Of a stretch of 64,000 nucleotides of DNA, positions 51,830 through 61,018 are shown piece by piece. A model generated the notes under the pieces. That model was not told the DNA's origin. It saw only the letters and a program-made list of their open reading frames with translations, and searched no databases. Made by a program: the position numbers and the translations under genes. Origin of the DNA: Burkholderia stabilis (GTDB taxonomy: Bacteria; Pseudomonadota; Gammaproteobacteria; Burkholderiales; Burkholderiaceae); the NCBI RefSeq assembly GCF_001742165.1, contig NZ_CP016444.1, positions 868,001 to 932,000 of the forward strand, given 5' to 3'. Numbering within the stretch: the stretch's first letter is position 1; every line of letters begins with the position of its first letter.

Positions 51830-52861
51830 ATGTCGTTTTCGTTTTTGCCGGCGCGCCGCGCGCTGGCGGCCACGCTCACCGCCGCGCTCGCATTCGCGGG
51901 CGCTTTCACGCCGCACGCCGCGCACGCGGAGGGCCGCATCCGCATCGCCGAGCAGTTCGGCGTCGTCTACCTGATGCTGAACGTCGCGCGCGACCAGCAA
52001 CTGATCGAAAAGGAAGGGCGCAAGGCCGGCATCGACATCAAGGTCGACTGGGTGCGGCTGTCGGGCGGCGCGGCCGTGAACGACGCACTGCTGTCCGGCG
52101 CGGTCGATATCGCGGGCGCGGGCGTCGGGCCGCTGCTGACCGTCTGGGACCGCACGCGCGGCCGGCAGAACGTGAAGGGCGTCGCGTCGCTCGGCAATTT
52201 CCCGTACTACCTCGTCAGCAGCAACCCGAACGTGAAGACGATCGCCGACCTGAGCGCGAAGGACCGCATCGCGGTGCCGGCGGTCGGCGTGTCGGTGCAG
52301 TCGCGCGTGCTGCAGTACGCGGCCGCGAAGCAGTGGGGCGACAAGCAGTTCGACAAGCTCGACGCGCTGACGCAGGCGATTCCGCACCCCGACGCAACGT
52401 CCGCGATTCTCGCGAACAGCAGCGTGATCACCGGCCACTTCGGCAATCCGCCGTTTCAGGAGCAGGAGCTTGCCGGTAACCCGAACGCGCATATCGTGCT
52501 GAATTCCTATGACGTGCTCGGCGGCCCGAGCTCCGCGACGGTGCTGTACGCAACCGAAAAATTCCGCGACGACAACCCGAAAACTTACCGTGCGTTCGTC
52601 GCCGCGCTCGCCGATGCGGCCCGGCAGATCGCGGCCGATCCCGAGCGCGCGGCCGATACCTATATCCGCGTGAATGCGTCGAAGATCGACCGCACGCTGC
52701 TGCTGAAGATCCTGCGCAATCCGCAGGTGCAGTTCAAGACCGCGCCGCAGAACACGCTGCCGCTCGCGCAGTTCATGCACCGCACCGGCGCGATCCGCAA
52801 CGAGCCGAAGTCGTGGCGCGACTACTTCTTCGACGATCCGGCGACCGCCGGCGGCAGTTGA
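51830..52861 (+). CDS. Aliphatic sulfonate/taurine-type ABC transporter substrate-binding protein
   Basis: The 343-residue periplasmic protein has a signal peptide ending AAHAEG. It then shows RIRIAEQFGVVYLMLNVARDQQLIEKEGRKAG, WVRLSGGAAVNDALLSGAVDIAGAGVGPLL and DRIAVPAVGVSVQS, as in the SsuA/TauA/NitT family. It delivers substrate to the ATPase and permease encoded next. GGAG precedes ATG 51830, 47 bases after the dioxygenase. Confidence 0.92.
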   Translation: MSFSFLPARRALAATLTAALAFAGAFTPHAAHAEGRIRIAEQFGVVYLMLNVARDQQLIEKEGRKAGIDIKVDWVRLSGGAAVNDALLSGAVDIAGAGVGPLLTVWDRTRGRQNVKGVASLGNFPYYLVSSNPNVKTIADLSAKDRIAVPAVGVSVQSRVLQYAAAKQWGDKQFDKLDALTQAIPHPDATSAILANSSVITGHFGNPPFQEQELAGNPNAHIVLNSYDVLGGPSSATVLYATEKFRDDNPKTYRAFVAALADAARQIAADPERAADTYIRVNASKIDRTLLLKILRNPQVQFKTAPQNTLPLAQFMHRTGAIRNEPKSWRDYFFDDPATAGGS

Positions 52862-52988
52862 GTTGCACCGCTGCGTTGACGCCGCGATCGACGCTTATGC
52901 GTCGGCGCGGTTTCGATATGCGCAATCGTTGGTTGGTCCGCGCGAGGCCCGGCCGTATGTTGACGTTTTTCCCGCAAGAGTTTCGACC

Positions 52989-53906
52989 GTGAACGCCACC
53001 TCTCCCCGAACCTGGCTGCCGCCGTATGCGGCGCGCGGCGGCGTGCCGCCGGCCGCCCAGGCCGCGCCCGACACGCGGGCCGCGGTCCGGCCCGCACTGA
53101 CTGGCGCGCACAGCGAACGCCTGCTGGCCATCGACCGCGTGAGCCTCGAATACCGGAGCGGCGCGCGGATCGTTCGCGCGACCCACCAGGTGAGCTTCGA
53201 CGTGTACGGCAGCGACCGCTTCGTGCTGCTCGGCCCGTCGGGTTGCGGGAAGTCGACGCTGCTGAAGGCGATCGCCGGCTTCATCGAGCCCGTGTCGGGG
53301 TCGATCGCGCTGGACGACCAACCCGTGCGCGGACCGGGGCCCGACCGCGTCGTGGTGTTCCAGGAGTTCGACCAGTTGCCGCCGTGGAAGACGGTCGTCG
53401 AGAACGTCGCGTTTCCGCTGCGCGCTGCCGCGAAGCTGTCGCGCGCGGCAGCACGCGAGCGCGCACTGCACTATCTCGACAAGGTCGGGCTGAGTGCATT
53501 CGCCGATGCCTATCCGCACACGTTGTCGGGCGGCATGAAGCAGCGCGTCGCGATCGCGCGCGCACTGGCGATGCAGCCGCGCGTGCTGCTGATGGACGAA
53601 CCGTTCGCCGCGCTCGACGCGCTCACGCGCCGCAAGATGCAGGAGGAGCTGCTGCGGCTGTGGGACGAGTTTCGCTTCACGCTGCTGTTCGTCACGCACT
53701 CGATCGAGGAGGCGCTCGTCGTCGGCAATCGCATCCTGCTGCTGTCTCCGCATCCGGGCCGCGTGCGCGCGGAACTCAACAGTCACGAGCATTCGCTCGA
53801 CAACGTCGACACCGGCGACTTCCGCGACAACGTTGCGCGCATCCATCGGCTGTTGTTCGACACCGACGCGACGCATACGTCGGACACGGAGGCCGCCGCG
53901 TCATGA
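52989..53906 (+). CDS. ABC transporter ATP-binding protein (SsuB/TauB type)
   Basis: The roughly 305-residue ATPase has a long proline/alanine-rich N-terminal extension (to about residue 45), then Walker A GPSGCGKST, the Q loop VFQEFDQLPPWKTV, signature LSGGMKQR, Walker B VLLMDEPFAALD and the H-loop VTHS. GTG 52989 is chosen as the first plausible start after a 127-base gap; the true start could lie up to 42 codons upstream. Its stop overlaps the permease start (ATGA). Confidence 0.9.
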   Translation: MNATSPRTWLPPYAARGGVPPAAQAAPDTRAAVRPALTGAHSERLLAIDRVSLEYRSGARIVRATHQVSFDVYGSDRFVLLGPSGCGKSTLLKAIAGFIEPVSGSIALDDQPVRGPGPDRVVVFQEFDQLPPWKTVVENVAFPLRAAAKLSRAAARERALHYLDKVGLSAFADAYPHTLSGGMKQRVAIARALAMQPRVLLMDEPFAALDALTRRKMQEELLRLWDEFRFTLLFVTHSIEEALVVGNRILLLSPHPGRVRAELNSHEHSLDNVDTGDFRDNVARIHRLLFDTDATHTSDTEAAAS

Positions 53907-54781
53907 GCACGCTCGATCCGCTCCTGCCGCCCGTTCGCGCCGAATACGAGCGCACGCTCGATACGCTGCCCGACGCCGAACGCGCGGTGCCGGCTCCGCT
54001 GTGGCGGCGCGTCGTCGATGCAAGCTGGTTTCGCCGCAGCGTCATCGCGCTCGTGCTGATCGCGGGCTGGGAAATCGTCGCGCGCATCGTCGCGAACGAC
54101 CTGCTCGTGCCGACTTTCGGCGCGACGCTCGCCGCGTTCGTGCAGGGCATCGAGTCCGGCGAACTGCTCGTGAAGACCGGCATCTCGATGTCGGTGCTGC
54201 TGCGCGGTTACGCGCTGGGCGTGTTCTTCGCGTTCGCGCTGACGTCGCTTGCAGTATCGACGCGCATCGGCCGCGACCTGCTGACGATGCTCACGGCGAT
54301 GTTCAATCCGCTGCCGTCGATCGCATTGCTGCCGATCGCACTGCTGTGGTTCGGGCTCGGCACCGGCAGCCTGCTGTTCGTGCTCGTGCACGCGGTGCTG
54401 TGGCCGCTCGCGCTCAGCATGTACACGGGCTTCGCCGGTGTGCCGGCCACGCTGAAGATGGCCGGGCGCAACTACGGCCTCACAGGCCTGCGCCAGATCG
54501 CGCTGATCCTCGTGCCGGCCGCGCTGCCGTCGATCCTGTCGGGCCTGCGGGTCGGCTGGGCGTTCGCGTGGCGCACGTTGATCGCGGCCGAGCTCGTGTT
54601 CGGCGCGAGCGCGGGCCAGGGCGGGCTCGGCTGGTACATCTTCCAGAACCGCAACGAGCTGTATACGGATCGCGTGTTCGCGGGCCTCGCAGCCGTGATC
54701 GTGATCTGCCTGCTCGTCGAGAACCTCGTGTTCGACACGCTCGAACGCGTAACCGTGCGGCGCTGGGGCATCCAGCACTGA
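53903..54781 (+). CDS. ABC transporter permease (SsuC/TauC type)
   Basis: The 292-residue inner-membrane protein has about six helices and the BPD transport motif AGRNYGLTGLRQIALILVPAALPSILSGLR (EAA-like loop). LLPIALLWFGLGTGSLLFVLVHAVLWPLALSMYTGF is typical of the SsuC/TauC family. It completes the importer with the upstream ATPase and binding protein, and overlaps the ATPase gene by four bases. Confidence 0.93.
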   Translation: MSTLDPLLPPVRAEYERTLDTLPDAERAVPAPLWRRVVDASWFRRSVIALVLIAGWEIVARIVANDLLVPTFGATLAAFVQGIESGELLVKTGISMSVLLRGYALGVFFAFALTSLAVSTRIGRDLLTMLTAMFNPLPSIALLPIALLWFGLGTGSLLFVLVHAVLWPLALSMYTGFAGVPATLKMAGRNYGLTGLRQIALILVPAALPSILSGLRVGWAFAWRTLIAAELVFGASAGQGGLGWYIFQNRNELYTDRVFAGLAAVIVICLLVENLVFDTLERVTVRRWGIQH

Positions 54782-54812
54782 GCCGCGCGGCCATTCCCGG
54801 CGCACGCATAAC

Positions 54813-54859
54813 AAAAGCTGAAATCGGCTTTTCGCGCGCGCCGGGAGCGTCCCTATACT
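54813..54859 (+). promoter_or_regulatory. Possible promoter of the SfnB-like gene
   Basis: AAAAGC-N8-GCTTTT (54813-54832) is a dyad, followed by TATACT (54854-54859), a good -10 hexamer. The spacer to a -35-like TTTTCG (54829-54834) is 19 bases. It lies about 90 bases ahead of ATG 54948 in a 166-base gap. This suggests separate start of transcription within the sulfur cluster. Confidence 0.4.
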
Positions 54860-54947
54860 TTGCGGTGCTGCGCGCGCGCCGGTTCGCGGATGCGTCCTTC
54901 GTGCCGCGCAGCGACGCTCCCGATCTTCCCGCATGAGGAACTGCCGA

Positions 54948-56165
54948 ATGACTGCCCGTGATGCCGTCGATCCGCGCGTCGCATTGCGCGATGCGCTCGC
55001 CGCACTACCCGATCTCGCGAACGCGATCGGGCAGGATGCCGCGCAACGCGAGGCGCGCCGCGAGCTGCCGTTCGACGGCTTCGCGATCTTCCGGCGCTCG
55101 GCGCTGGGCGTCTTGCGGATTCCGGTCGAGCGCGGCGGCCTCGGCGGCACGCTCGTCGACCTGTTCGACACGATCGCGACGCTGGCCGCCGCCGACTCGA
55201 ATCTCGCGCATGCGCTGCGCATCCACTACGACCAGATTGAAACGCTGCGGCTGTCGCCGCGCACGCCGTTCAACGACGTGCAGCTCGAACGCGCGCTGGC
55301 CGGCGCGATCTTCGGCGGCGCATCGACCGAGCGCGGCACGTCGCGGCCAGGCGAGAACACGACCGTGTTGCGCCGGGACGGCGATCACCATCGCGTGACG
55401 GGCCGCAAATACTATTCGACGGGCACCGCGTTTGCCGATTACGCGCGCATCAACGTCGAGAACGAGCAGGGCGACGCGTTGGCCGTGATCATTCCGGTCG
55501 CGCGCGACGGCGTGCAGGTGCTCGACGACTGGGACGGGATGGGCCAGCGCATGACCGCGAGCGGCACGCTGCTGCTGAACGACGTGCAGGTGCTCGCGGA
55601 AGAAGTCGCCGCGCGCGACGGTTCGACGCTCGTCGGCCGTCATTGCGGCGCGCTGCGGCAACTCCATCTCGTCGCGACGGGCGCGGGCATCGTGCGCAAC
55701 GTGGTCGCCGATGCGCGCCGCTACGTGCGCGAACACGGCCGCCCGGTGCTGCACAGCCCGGCGCCGACCGCGCGCGACGATCATTTCATCCAGCAAGTTG
55801 TGGGCGAACTGTCCGCACACAGTCACGCGATCGATGCGCTCGTGCGCGAGAACGCGCGGGCGCTCGACCGTTCCGCCGATGCGATCGAGGCCGGCGACGC
55901 CGATGCGCACGCGCTCGTGCTCGACAGCGCGCTCGCGACCGCGCGCACGCAGCTGATCGTCAGCAAGCTCGCGCTGCATGCGGCCGAGCGACTGTTCGAA
56001 GTCGGCGGCGCATCGGCGACGGCGCGTGAACACAACTTCGACCGGCACTGGCGCAACCTGCGCACGATCTTCAGCCACAACCCGCTGCTGCACAAGGCGC
56101 GTGTGATCGGCGACTACGAACTGAACGGCGTGACGACGCACCTGACCGAAGGGCGTGTGTTCTGA
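54948..56165 (+). CDS. SfnB/DszC-like flavin-dependent monooxygenase (acyl-CoA dehydrogenase fold)
   Basis: The 405-residue protein has the acyl-CoA dehydrogenase fold: LGVLRIPVERGGLGGTLVDLFDTIATLAAADSNLAHALRIH, GGASTERG, YSTGTAFADYARI and the C-terminal HNFDRHWRNLRTIFSHNPLLHKARVIGDYEL. This pattern marks the SfnB/DszC branch, which uses reduced flavin to oxygenate organosulfur compounds, not a fatty-acid dehydrogenase. GAGGAA precedes ATG 54948. It converges on the LLM monooxygenase (2-base gap), and both probably act in sulfur scavenging. Confidence 0.85.
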   Translation: MTARDAVDPRVALRDALAALPDLANAIGQDAAQREARRELPFDGFAIFRRSALGVLRIPVERGGLGGTLVDLFDTIATLAAADSNLAHALRIHYDQIETLRLSPRTPFNDVQLERALAGAIFGGASTERGTSRPGENTTVLRRDGDHHRVTGRKYYSTGTAFADYARINVENEQGDALAVIIPVARDGVQVLDDWDGMGQRMTASGTLLLNDVQVLAEEVAARDGSTLVGRHCGALRQLHLVATGAGIVRNVVADARRYVREHGRPVLHSPAPTARDDHFIQQVVGELSAHSHAIDALVRENARALDRSADAIEAGDADAHALVLDSALATARTQLIVSKLALHAAERLFEVGGASATAREHNFDRHWRNLRTIFSHNPLLHKARVIGDYELNGVTTHLTEGRVF

Positions 56166-56167
56166 CG

Positions 56168-57355
56168 TCAGCGCCGCAGGCCGGCGTCTCGCAGTAGCGG
56201 CAGCACGCGTTCGCCGAAGAAGTCGAGATCGGGCTTGAAGTCGTAGAAGCTCAACTGGATGCCGTCGATGCCCGCACGGTGCAGGCGCACGATGGTGTCG
56301 GCGACTTCGCCGGGCGAGCCCGTGATCGAGATATTGCCGCCGATCGCGCGTGCGGCGGCCTGGGCGCGCTGCTCGAAGCCGCCGCGCCACGCATGCGCGT
56401 CGCTGTCGAAGCGGTGGAAGCTGCCTTCGTCCGCATGCGCGACGATCGCATCGCGGTACGCGCGCGCCTCGGCCGCCGTCTCGCGGCAGATCACGAGCGG
56501 ATTGAGCAGCGTGCGGATCGTTCGGCCGCGCGCCGCGGCGGCGGCCTTGACGCGTGCCGTATGCGCGGGCAGCGCGTCGATCGCGCGCTCGGCGTCCGGG
56601 CCGGCCGGGCTCGTGACGAACACGATGTCCGAATAGCGCGCTGCGAAATCGATGCCCGCATCGGAGCCGGTCGCATTGATCAGCAGCGGGCGGCCGTAAC
56701 TCGGTTTCGGCGTCACGAATGCGCCGCCCAGGCGCCAGCTCGATAGCGCGGGCGCGTAGCTGAAATTGTCCGGTTGCGCCCACAACTGCTGAACCGCGTC
56801 GAGGAATTCGGCGGCCATCTCGTAGCGCCGGTCGTGTTCGATCCGGTTCCAGCCGAACATCTCGTGCTCGATCGCGCGATGGCCGGTCACGACGTTGATG
56901 CCCCAGCGCCCGCGCGAGATATGGTCGAGCGTCGCGGTGAACTTCGCGAAATGCAGCGGATGCCACGGCCCGTAGAGCACGTGGTTCGTCGCGACGAGCA
57001 TGATCCGCTCGGTGCGCGCGGTGAGCGCGGCCAGCGTCATGAACGAGTCGAGCGCCTGGCCGTCGAACACGCCACCGTAGCCGCCTTTCGGCAGCCACTG
57101 CGACAGCGCGAACACGAGATCGAAGCCGAGCGCCTCGGCGCGCGCGACCAGTTCCGCGTTGTAGTCGAACGTCCAGTCGGTCGAGCGCGGCAGTGTCGAC
57201 GCGCTCCATCCGCCGGCCTGGATCGGCAGGAACAGCCCGAGCATCAGCGGCTGCGCGAGCACGCGCGATACGGGGCTGTCGGGGAAATCCGCCGGCGAGC
57301 GGACGTCGACGAACGGCGACGGTGCGACGGAGGCTGCGAGGGAGGTGTCGCTCAT
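56168..57355 (-). CDS. LLM-class flavin-dependent monooxygenase, SfnG/SsuD-like
   Basis: The 395-residue protein has the bacterial luciferase-like barrel: FDYNAELVARAEALGFDLVFALSQW, ATNHVLYGPWHPLHFAKFTATLDHISRGRWGINVVTGHRAIEHEMFG, ERYE-like DRRYEMAAEFL and LLINATGSDAGIDFAARYSD. The INVVTG and LTATIDQ-style segments are shared with dimethylsulfone monooxygenase SfnG and alkanesulfonate monooxygenase SsuD. It needs FMNH2 from a separate reductase that is not in the window. It lies upstream of the cytochrome/SoxC pair on the same strand (86-base gap). Confidence 0.88.
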   Translation of the reverse strand: MSDTSLAASVAPSPFVDVRSPADFPDSPVSRVLAQPLMLGLFLPIQAGGWSASTLPRSTDWTFDYNAELVARAEALGFDLVFALSQWLPKGGYGGVFDGQALDSFMTLAALTARTERIMLVATNHVLYGPWHPLHFAKFTATLDHISRGRWGINVVTGHRAIEHEMFGWNRIEHDRRYEMAAEFLDAVQQLWAQPDNFSYAPALSSWRLGGAFVTPKPSYGRPLLINATGSDAGIDFAARYSDIVFVTSPAGPDAERAIDALPAHTARVKAAAAARGRTIRTLLNPLVICRETAAEARAYRDAIVAHADEGSFHRFDSDAHAWRGGFEQRAQAAARAIGGNISITGSPGEVADTIVRLHRAGIDGIQLSFYDFKPDLDFFGERVLPLLRDAGLRR

Positions 57356-57440
57356 GATGGGTTCCTTGCGGGGTGGGTGCGCGCTGCGGTGTTTCCGCCG
57401 GAGGCGATACCCGATGCTCCGGCGAGCGGATCGTGCCGCG

Positions 57441-57968
57441 TCATAGCTTGCCTGGCCTCGGATCGGGCACGAAGCCTGCGCGGTTCGGCATCTGCACGCG
57501 CGGCAGCGTGCGCGCGTCGAGCCGTGCGTCGTCGGGCACGATGCCGTTCAGGTGGAGGACGTACGCGGTAACCGCGTAGACGTCGTCCGCGCTCAGCGAT
57601 TGCGGCGCGTTGTACGGCATCGCGCGGCGAATGTAGTCGAACAGCGTCGTCGCGTAGGGCCAGTAGCTGCCGACCGTCTTTTTCGGCTTCGTGCCCGCGA
57701 GCGAGCCGATGCCGCCGACGAGCGGATCGCCGACGCCGCCTTCGCCGTGGGCGCCGTGGCACATCGCGCATTTGTCCGCGAACACGTGGCCGCCGCGCGC
57801 GACCCTGCCTGCGCCGGGCGGCAGGCCGCTGCCGTCGGGCGCGACGTCGATGTCCCACGCGGAGAGCGCCGCACGGTCGATCGGCTGCCCGAGGCCGAAG
57901 CCCGCGCCGAAAGCCGGCATGGCGATCAGGCAGCACGCGAGTGCGGATGTGGCGAGCAGGCTACGCAT
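57441..57968 (-). CDS. Periplasmic c-type cytochrome, partner of the sulfite dehydrogenase
   Basis: The 175-residue protein has a signal peptide (about 1-22) and one haem c site CAMCH (67-71), with a likely axial Met in RRAMPYNAP. SLSADDVYAVTAYVLHLNG is typical of sulfite-dehydrogenase cytochromes (SorB/SoxD type). Its start overlaps the end of the soxC-like gene by eight bases, so the two are co-translated. It should accept electrons from sulfite oxidation. Confidence 0.9.
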   Translation of the reverse strand: MRSLLATSALACCLIAMPAFGAGFGLGQPIDRAALSAWDIDVAPDGSGLPPGAGRVARGGHVFADKCAMCHGAHGEGGVGDPLVGGIGSLAGTKPKKTVGSYWPYATTLFDYIRRAMPYNAPQSLSADDVYAVTAYVLHLNGIVPDDARLDARTLPRVQMPNRAGFVPDPRPGKL

Positions 57969-59226
57969 TGCGCACCTCGCCGTCCGCGCCGACGCGCCAG
58001 TTCTGGATACCGTTGTAGTGGTATTGCGAATTGAGGCCACGCGCGGCGACGAGCGCGTCGCGGGTCGGCTGCACGTAGCCGGTTTCGTCGGTCGCGCGGC
58101 TTTGCAGTTCGGCCGGCTCGCCGCTCCAGACCCAGTCGGCCTCGAAGCGCGTCAACGCGCGATCGCGCACGTCGCCCGTGATGCGCGCGGGCCGCCACGT
58201 GCGGCCGCCGTCGGTCGACACGTCGACCGCGCGAATCCGGCCGCGGCCCGACCACGCATAACCGCTGATCGGGTGATAGCCGTGCACGGCAAGCCGGTGG
58301 CCGGCCGACGGGCGCGTGATGACCGACTTCGCGTCCATCTCGAACACGAACTGGCGCGCACAGCCGTCGGGCAGCAGGTTCGTGTATTTCGACGTTTCCT
58401 CGCGCGTCATCTCCGGCGCGCGGACCAGCTTCAGCCGCCGCAGCCACTTGATGTTCGTGTTGCCTTCGAAACCCGGCACGATCAGCCGCACCGGGTAACC
58501 GTTCTCGGGGCGCAGCCGTTCGCCGTTCTGTGCATACACGACGAGCGCGCGCTCGAGAATCCGGTCGAGCGGCAGGCTGCGTGTCATCGCCGCGCCGTCC
58601 GCGCCTTCGGCGAGCAGCCAGCGCGCGTCCGGATCGACGCCCGTTTCGTCGAGCAGCGTCGACAGCCGGACACCCGTCCATTCGCAGCACGACAGCAGCC
58701 CGTGCGTGAACTGAACGGGCAGCCCGCTCGGGCCGTTCCATTCGCTGCCGGTGTTGCCCGAGCATTCGAGGAAGTGGATGCGCGATTCGGACGGAAAGCG
58801 CAGCAGGTCGTCGATCGTGAACACGCGCGGCTCGCGCACGAGGCCGTGCACGACGACGCGATGGCGCTGCGCATCGATCTCCGGCACGCCCGCGTGATGG
58901 CGCTCGTAGACGAGGCCGTTCGGCGTGATGTCGCCGAACAGGTCGGCGAGCGGCGTCATCGACGAGCCGGAACCGGGCAAGGCGGGTGAGCGGGCGCTGC
59001 GGCGAATGACGTTGCTCTCGTGCGGCCCCGGTACGCCGTATGGCGGTGACAGCAGCGGCGCGCCCGGCGTGCGCGTCCATGGTGGCACGTCCAGAGAGGC
59101 GAGCGGCTGGCTCGCGAGTGCGCCGCCGGCAGGCAGCATCGCGGCGGCCCATCCGCCGGCGAGCTGGCGCAGCGCCGCGCGCCGGCCGGTACGCGGCGCA
59201 CGGGAAGGGGAGCGGGAGTCGGTCAT
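57961..59226 (-). CDS. soxC: SoxC-like molybdenum sulfite dehydrogenase
   Basis: The 421-residue protein has a Tat signal (TGRRAALRQLAGGWAAAM) and the sulfite oxidase Mo-cofactor domain with the Mo-ligand C155 (HFLECSGNTGSEWNG). A C-terminal dimerisation domain follows (SVITRPSAGHRLAVHGYHPISGYAWSGRGRI). The length and sequence style are those of SoxC. The rest of the sox operon (soxXYZAB) is absent, so it probably works alone with the adjacent cytochrome to oxidise sulfite released by the neighbouring desulfonating enzymes. Confidence 0.92.
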   Translation of the reverse strand: MTDSRSPSRAPRTGRRAALRQLAGGWAAAMLPAGGALASQPLASLDVPPWTRTPGAPLLSPPYGVPGPHESNVIRRSARSPALPGSGSSMTPLADLFGDITPNGLVYERHHAGVPEIDAQRHRVVVHGLVREPRVFTIDDLLRFPSESRIHFLECSGNTGSEWNGPSGLPVQFTHGLLSCCEWTGVRLSTLLDETGVDPDARWLLAEGADGAAMTRSLPLDRILERALVVYAQNGERLRPENGYPVRLIVPGFEGNTNIKWLRRLKLVRAPEMTREETSKYTNLLPDGCARQFVFEMDAKSVITRPSAGHRLAVHGYHPISGYAWSGRGRIRAVDVSTDGGRTWRPARITGDVRDRALTRFEADWVWSGEPAELQSRATDETGYVQPTRDALVAARGLNSQYHYNGIQNWRVGADGEVRNA

Positions 59227-59349
59227 GGTCGAACGCATATCGCGCGCAGGGGCCGCGCGCGGGGAAACGGACATTCTCGGCAACCGGGCGCGGCGCGGCA
59301 AACAACGATTCTCGCTTTGCTTATCGCGCCGCGCCCGATGCGCATGCGC

Positions 59350-60534
59350 TCAGAACTTCACGCGCAGCCCGCTGACGACCGCGACCTGACGGTTCGTCGA
59401 CGACGCGCTGCCGATGTTCGCGATCGACGCGACCGCGCGATAGCCGCCCGCCGTTGCGGAGCTCGGGTCGCCGGCCGCGAGCTGATAGATGCCGGACAGG
59501 TAGAGATCGGTGCGTTTCGACAACGCATAGTCGAACCCGAGCGTGAACTGGTGCCAGCGCGGCTTCAGCGTCTGGCCGCCGGTGCCCGGCAAGCCGCTCG
59601 CGCGCCCGTCGGTGAACGTATACACGCCGATCAGCGTGGCCGCCGGCGTGATCTGGTAGCGCGCGTTCACGTCGTAGTTGTTGAACTTGCGCGACGAGCC
59701 GTCGACATAGTCGAGCTGCGTGTGGCTCCACGCGAAGCCGAGCGTCGCGCGGCCGAGCGCGTAGTTCGCGCCCACGGCGCCGATCTGCTGCTTGAGCACG
59801 CCGCCGTTCAGCCCGTAGAAGAACGCGCCGCTGTAGTCGTTGCCCGTGGTCGAGGTCGCGCCGCCCACCGCGCCGGTCGTATTTGACGTCGCATTCGGAT
59901 GATTGAGCCGCACATAACCGCCGCCGACCGACAGTGGGCCGTTCACGTAGTTCGCCGACACGCCCCACGCGTTGTTGTTCGAGAAGCCCGTTCCCGCGCC
60001 GCCGTTGGCCTGGTTGCTGAACGCATAGAGGAGGTCGGCCGTGAAACCGGCGATCGTGTCGCTGCGGAACTTCACCGCGTTGTTCAGGCGGAAGCTCTGG
60101 TTCATGTTGTCGTTGTCGCCCACGTGCGTGGCCGGCGACCAGAACCCGGAGCCCGAATACTGCGCGACGAGATCGGTGATCGGCTCGTACTGGCGGCCGA
60201 ACGTCAGCGTGCCGAGGCCTTGCTTGGCGAACCCGACGTAAGCGGAGCGGCCGAACAGGCGGCCGCCCTGGCCAAGCCCGCCGTCGCTCGGCCGGAACCC
60301 GCCTTCGAGCGTGAACACGGCCTGCAGGCCGCCGCCGAGATCCTCGGCGCCTTTCAGGCCCCAGCGGCTGCCGCTCAGCTTGCCGCTCGTCTGCTGGATG
60401 TTGCTGGCGCCGCCCTGATTGTTCGTATAGGCGATGCCGGCATCGACGACGCCGTACAGCGTGACCGAACTTTGCGCATATGCGTTGACCGAACCGATCG
60501 AAACCAAACCCAGGACTACCGATTTTTTGATCAT
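59350..60534 (-). CDS. Outer-membrane porin, OmpC/Gram-negative porin family
   Basis: The 394-residue porin has a signal peptide ending AYAQ, mature start SSVTLYGVVDAGIAYTNN, SGSRWGLKGAEDLGGGLQAVFTLEGGF and GTLTFGRQYEPITDL. It ends in the usual Phe (LRVKF). The start at ATG 60534 has GAGGATAG upstream. It may admit sulfonates or other anions to the ABC system, because it lies at the end of the sulfur cluster, but no direct evidence shows this. Confidence 0.93.
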   Translation of the reverse strand: MIKKSVVLGLVSIGSVNAYAQSSVTLYGVVDAGIAYTNNQGGASNIQQTSGKLSGSRWGLKGAEDLGGGLQAVFTLEGGFRPSDGGLGQGGRLFGRSAYVGFAKQGLGTLTFGRQYEPITDLVAQYSGSGFWSPATHVGDNDNMNQSFRLNNAVKFRSDTIAGFTADLLYAFSNQANGGAGTGFSNNNAWGVSANYVNGPLSVGGGYVRLNHPNATSNTTGAVGGATSTTGNDYSGAFFYGLNGGVLKQQIGAVGANYALGRATLGFAWSHTQLDYVDGSSRKFNNYDVNARYQITPAATLIGVYTFTDGRASGLPGTGGQTLKPRWHQFTLGFDYALSKRTDLYLSGIYQLAAGDPSSATAGGYRAVASIANIGSASSTNRQVAVVSGLRVKF

Positions 60535-61018
60535 CACTATCCTCTGTTTTTATGGGTACGTCTGCGAGGATCACGATGCTATTGACGACAGGCGCCGCGA
60601 TGAATGATCGATCCGTGGTTTGCAAATCGGTGCGCGGCCGATTTGCAATGTGCAATGCCGCCAACCCGGCATGTGCGTCGCGATCGCGCCCGTCGCGCAT
60701 GCTGTTGCGAACGCATCGTGAGGACGGCGAACGTCGGGCGCCGGCCATGCGCGATCGTCGTCATATCGATCGGTGAAATCGTTCGATGTGCGCAGCGCAT
60801 GCCGTTCGGATCGCGATGCTTTTATGCAACGGCCCTCTGTGCGGCGAACGGCCGATGCGCTATGCGCGCCCGCATATCGATTCCGTAAAACGTTGGTAGG
60901 GCCGTGCGATGCGTGACGGTAGAGTCGGGCATCCGGTCGCGGGCCGGCATGCTCCGGGAGCGCGAAGCGCGCACGCGCGTTCGCCCCGGTTGAACAACGA
61001 ACACGGGAGTCGTCTGAC
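60535..61018. other. Non-coding region between the porin and the DUF3088 gene
   Basis: These 484 bases contain no convincing gene: short open frames lack ribosome sites and normal codon use. The only notable structure is the perfect dyad at 60622-60646. Confidence 0.4.
60622..60646. promoter_or_regulatory. Perfect 9-bp inverted repeat upstream of the porin
   Basis: GCAAATCGG (60622-60630) and CCGATTTGC (60638-60646) flank a 7-base GC-rich loop. The element lies 87 bases upstream of the porin start. It could be an operator for a dimeric regulator or an RNA stem. Confidence 0.5.

Noticed and set aside
54948..56165. Acyl-CoA dehydrogenase of fatty-acid oxidation
   Set aside because: The fold is the same, but the ASTERG/HNFDRHWRN pattern and the sulfur-gene neighbours point to the SfnB/DszC monooxygenase branch.
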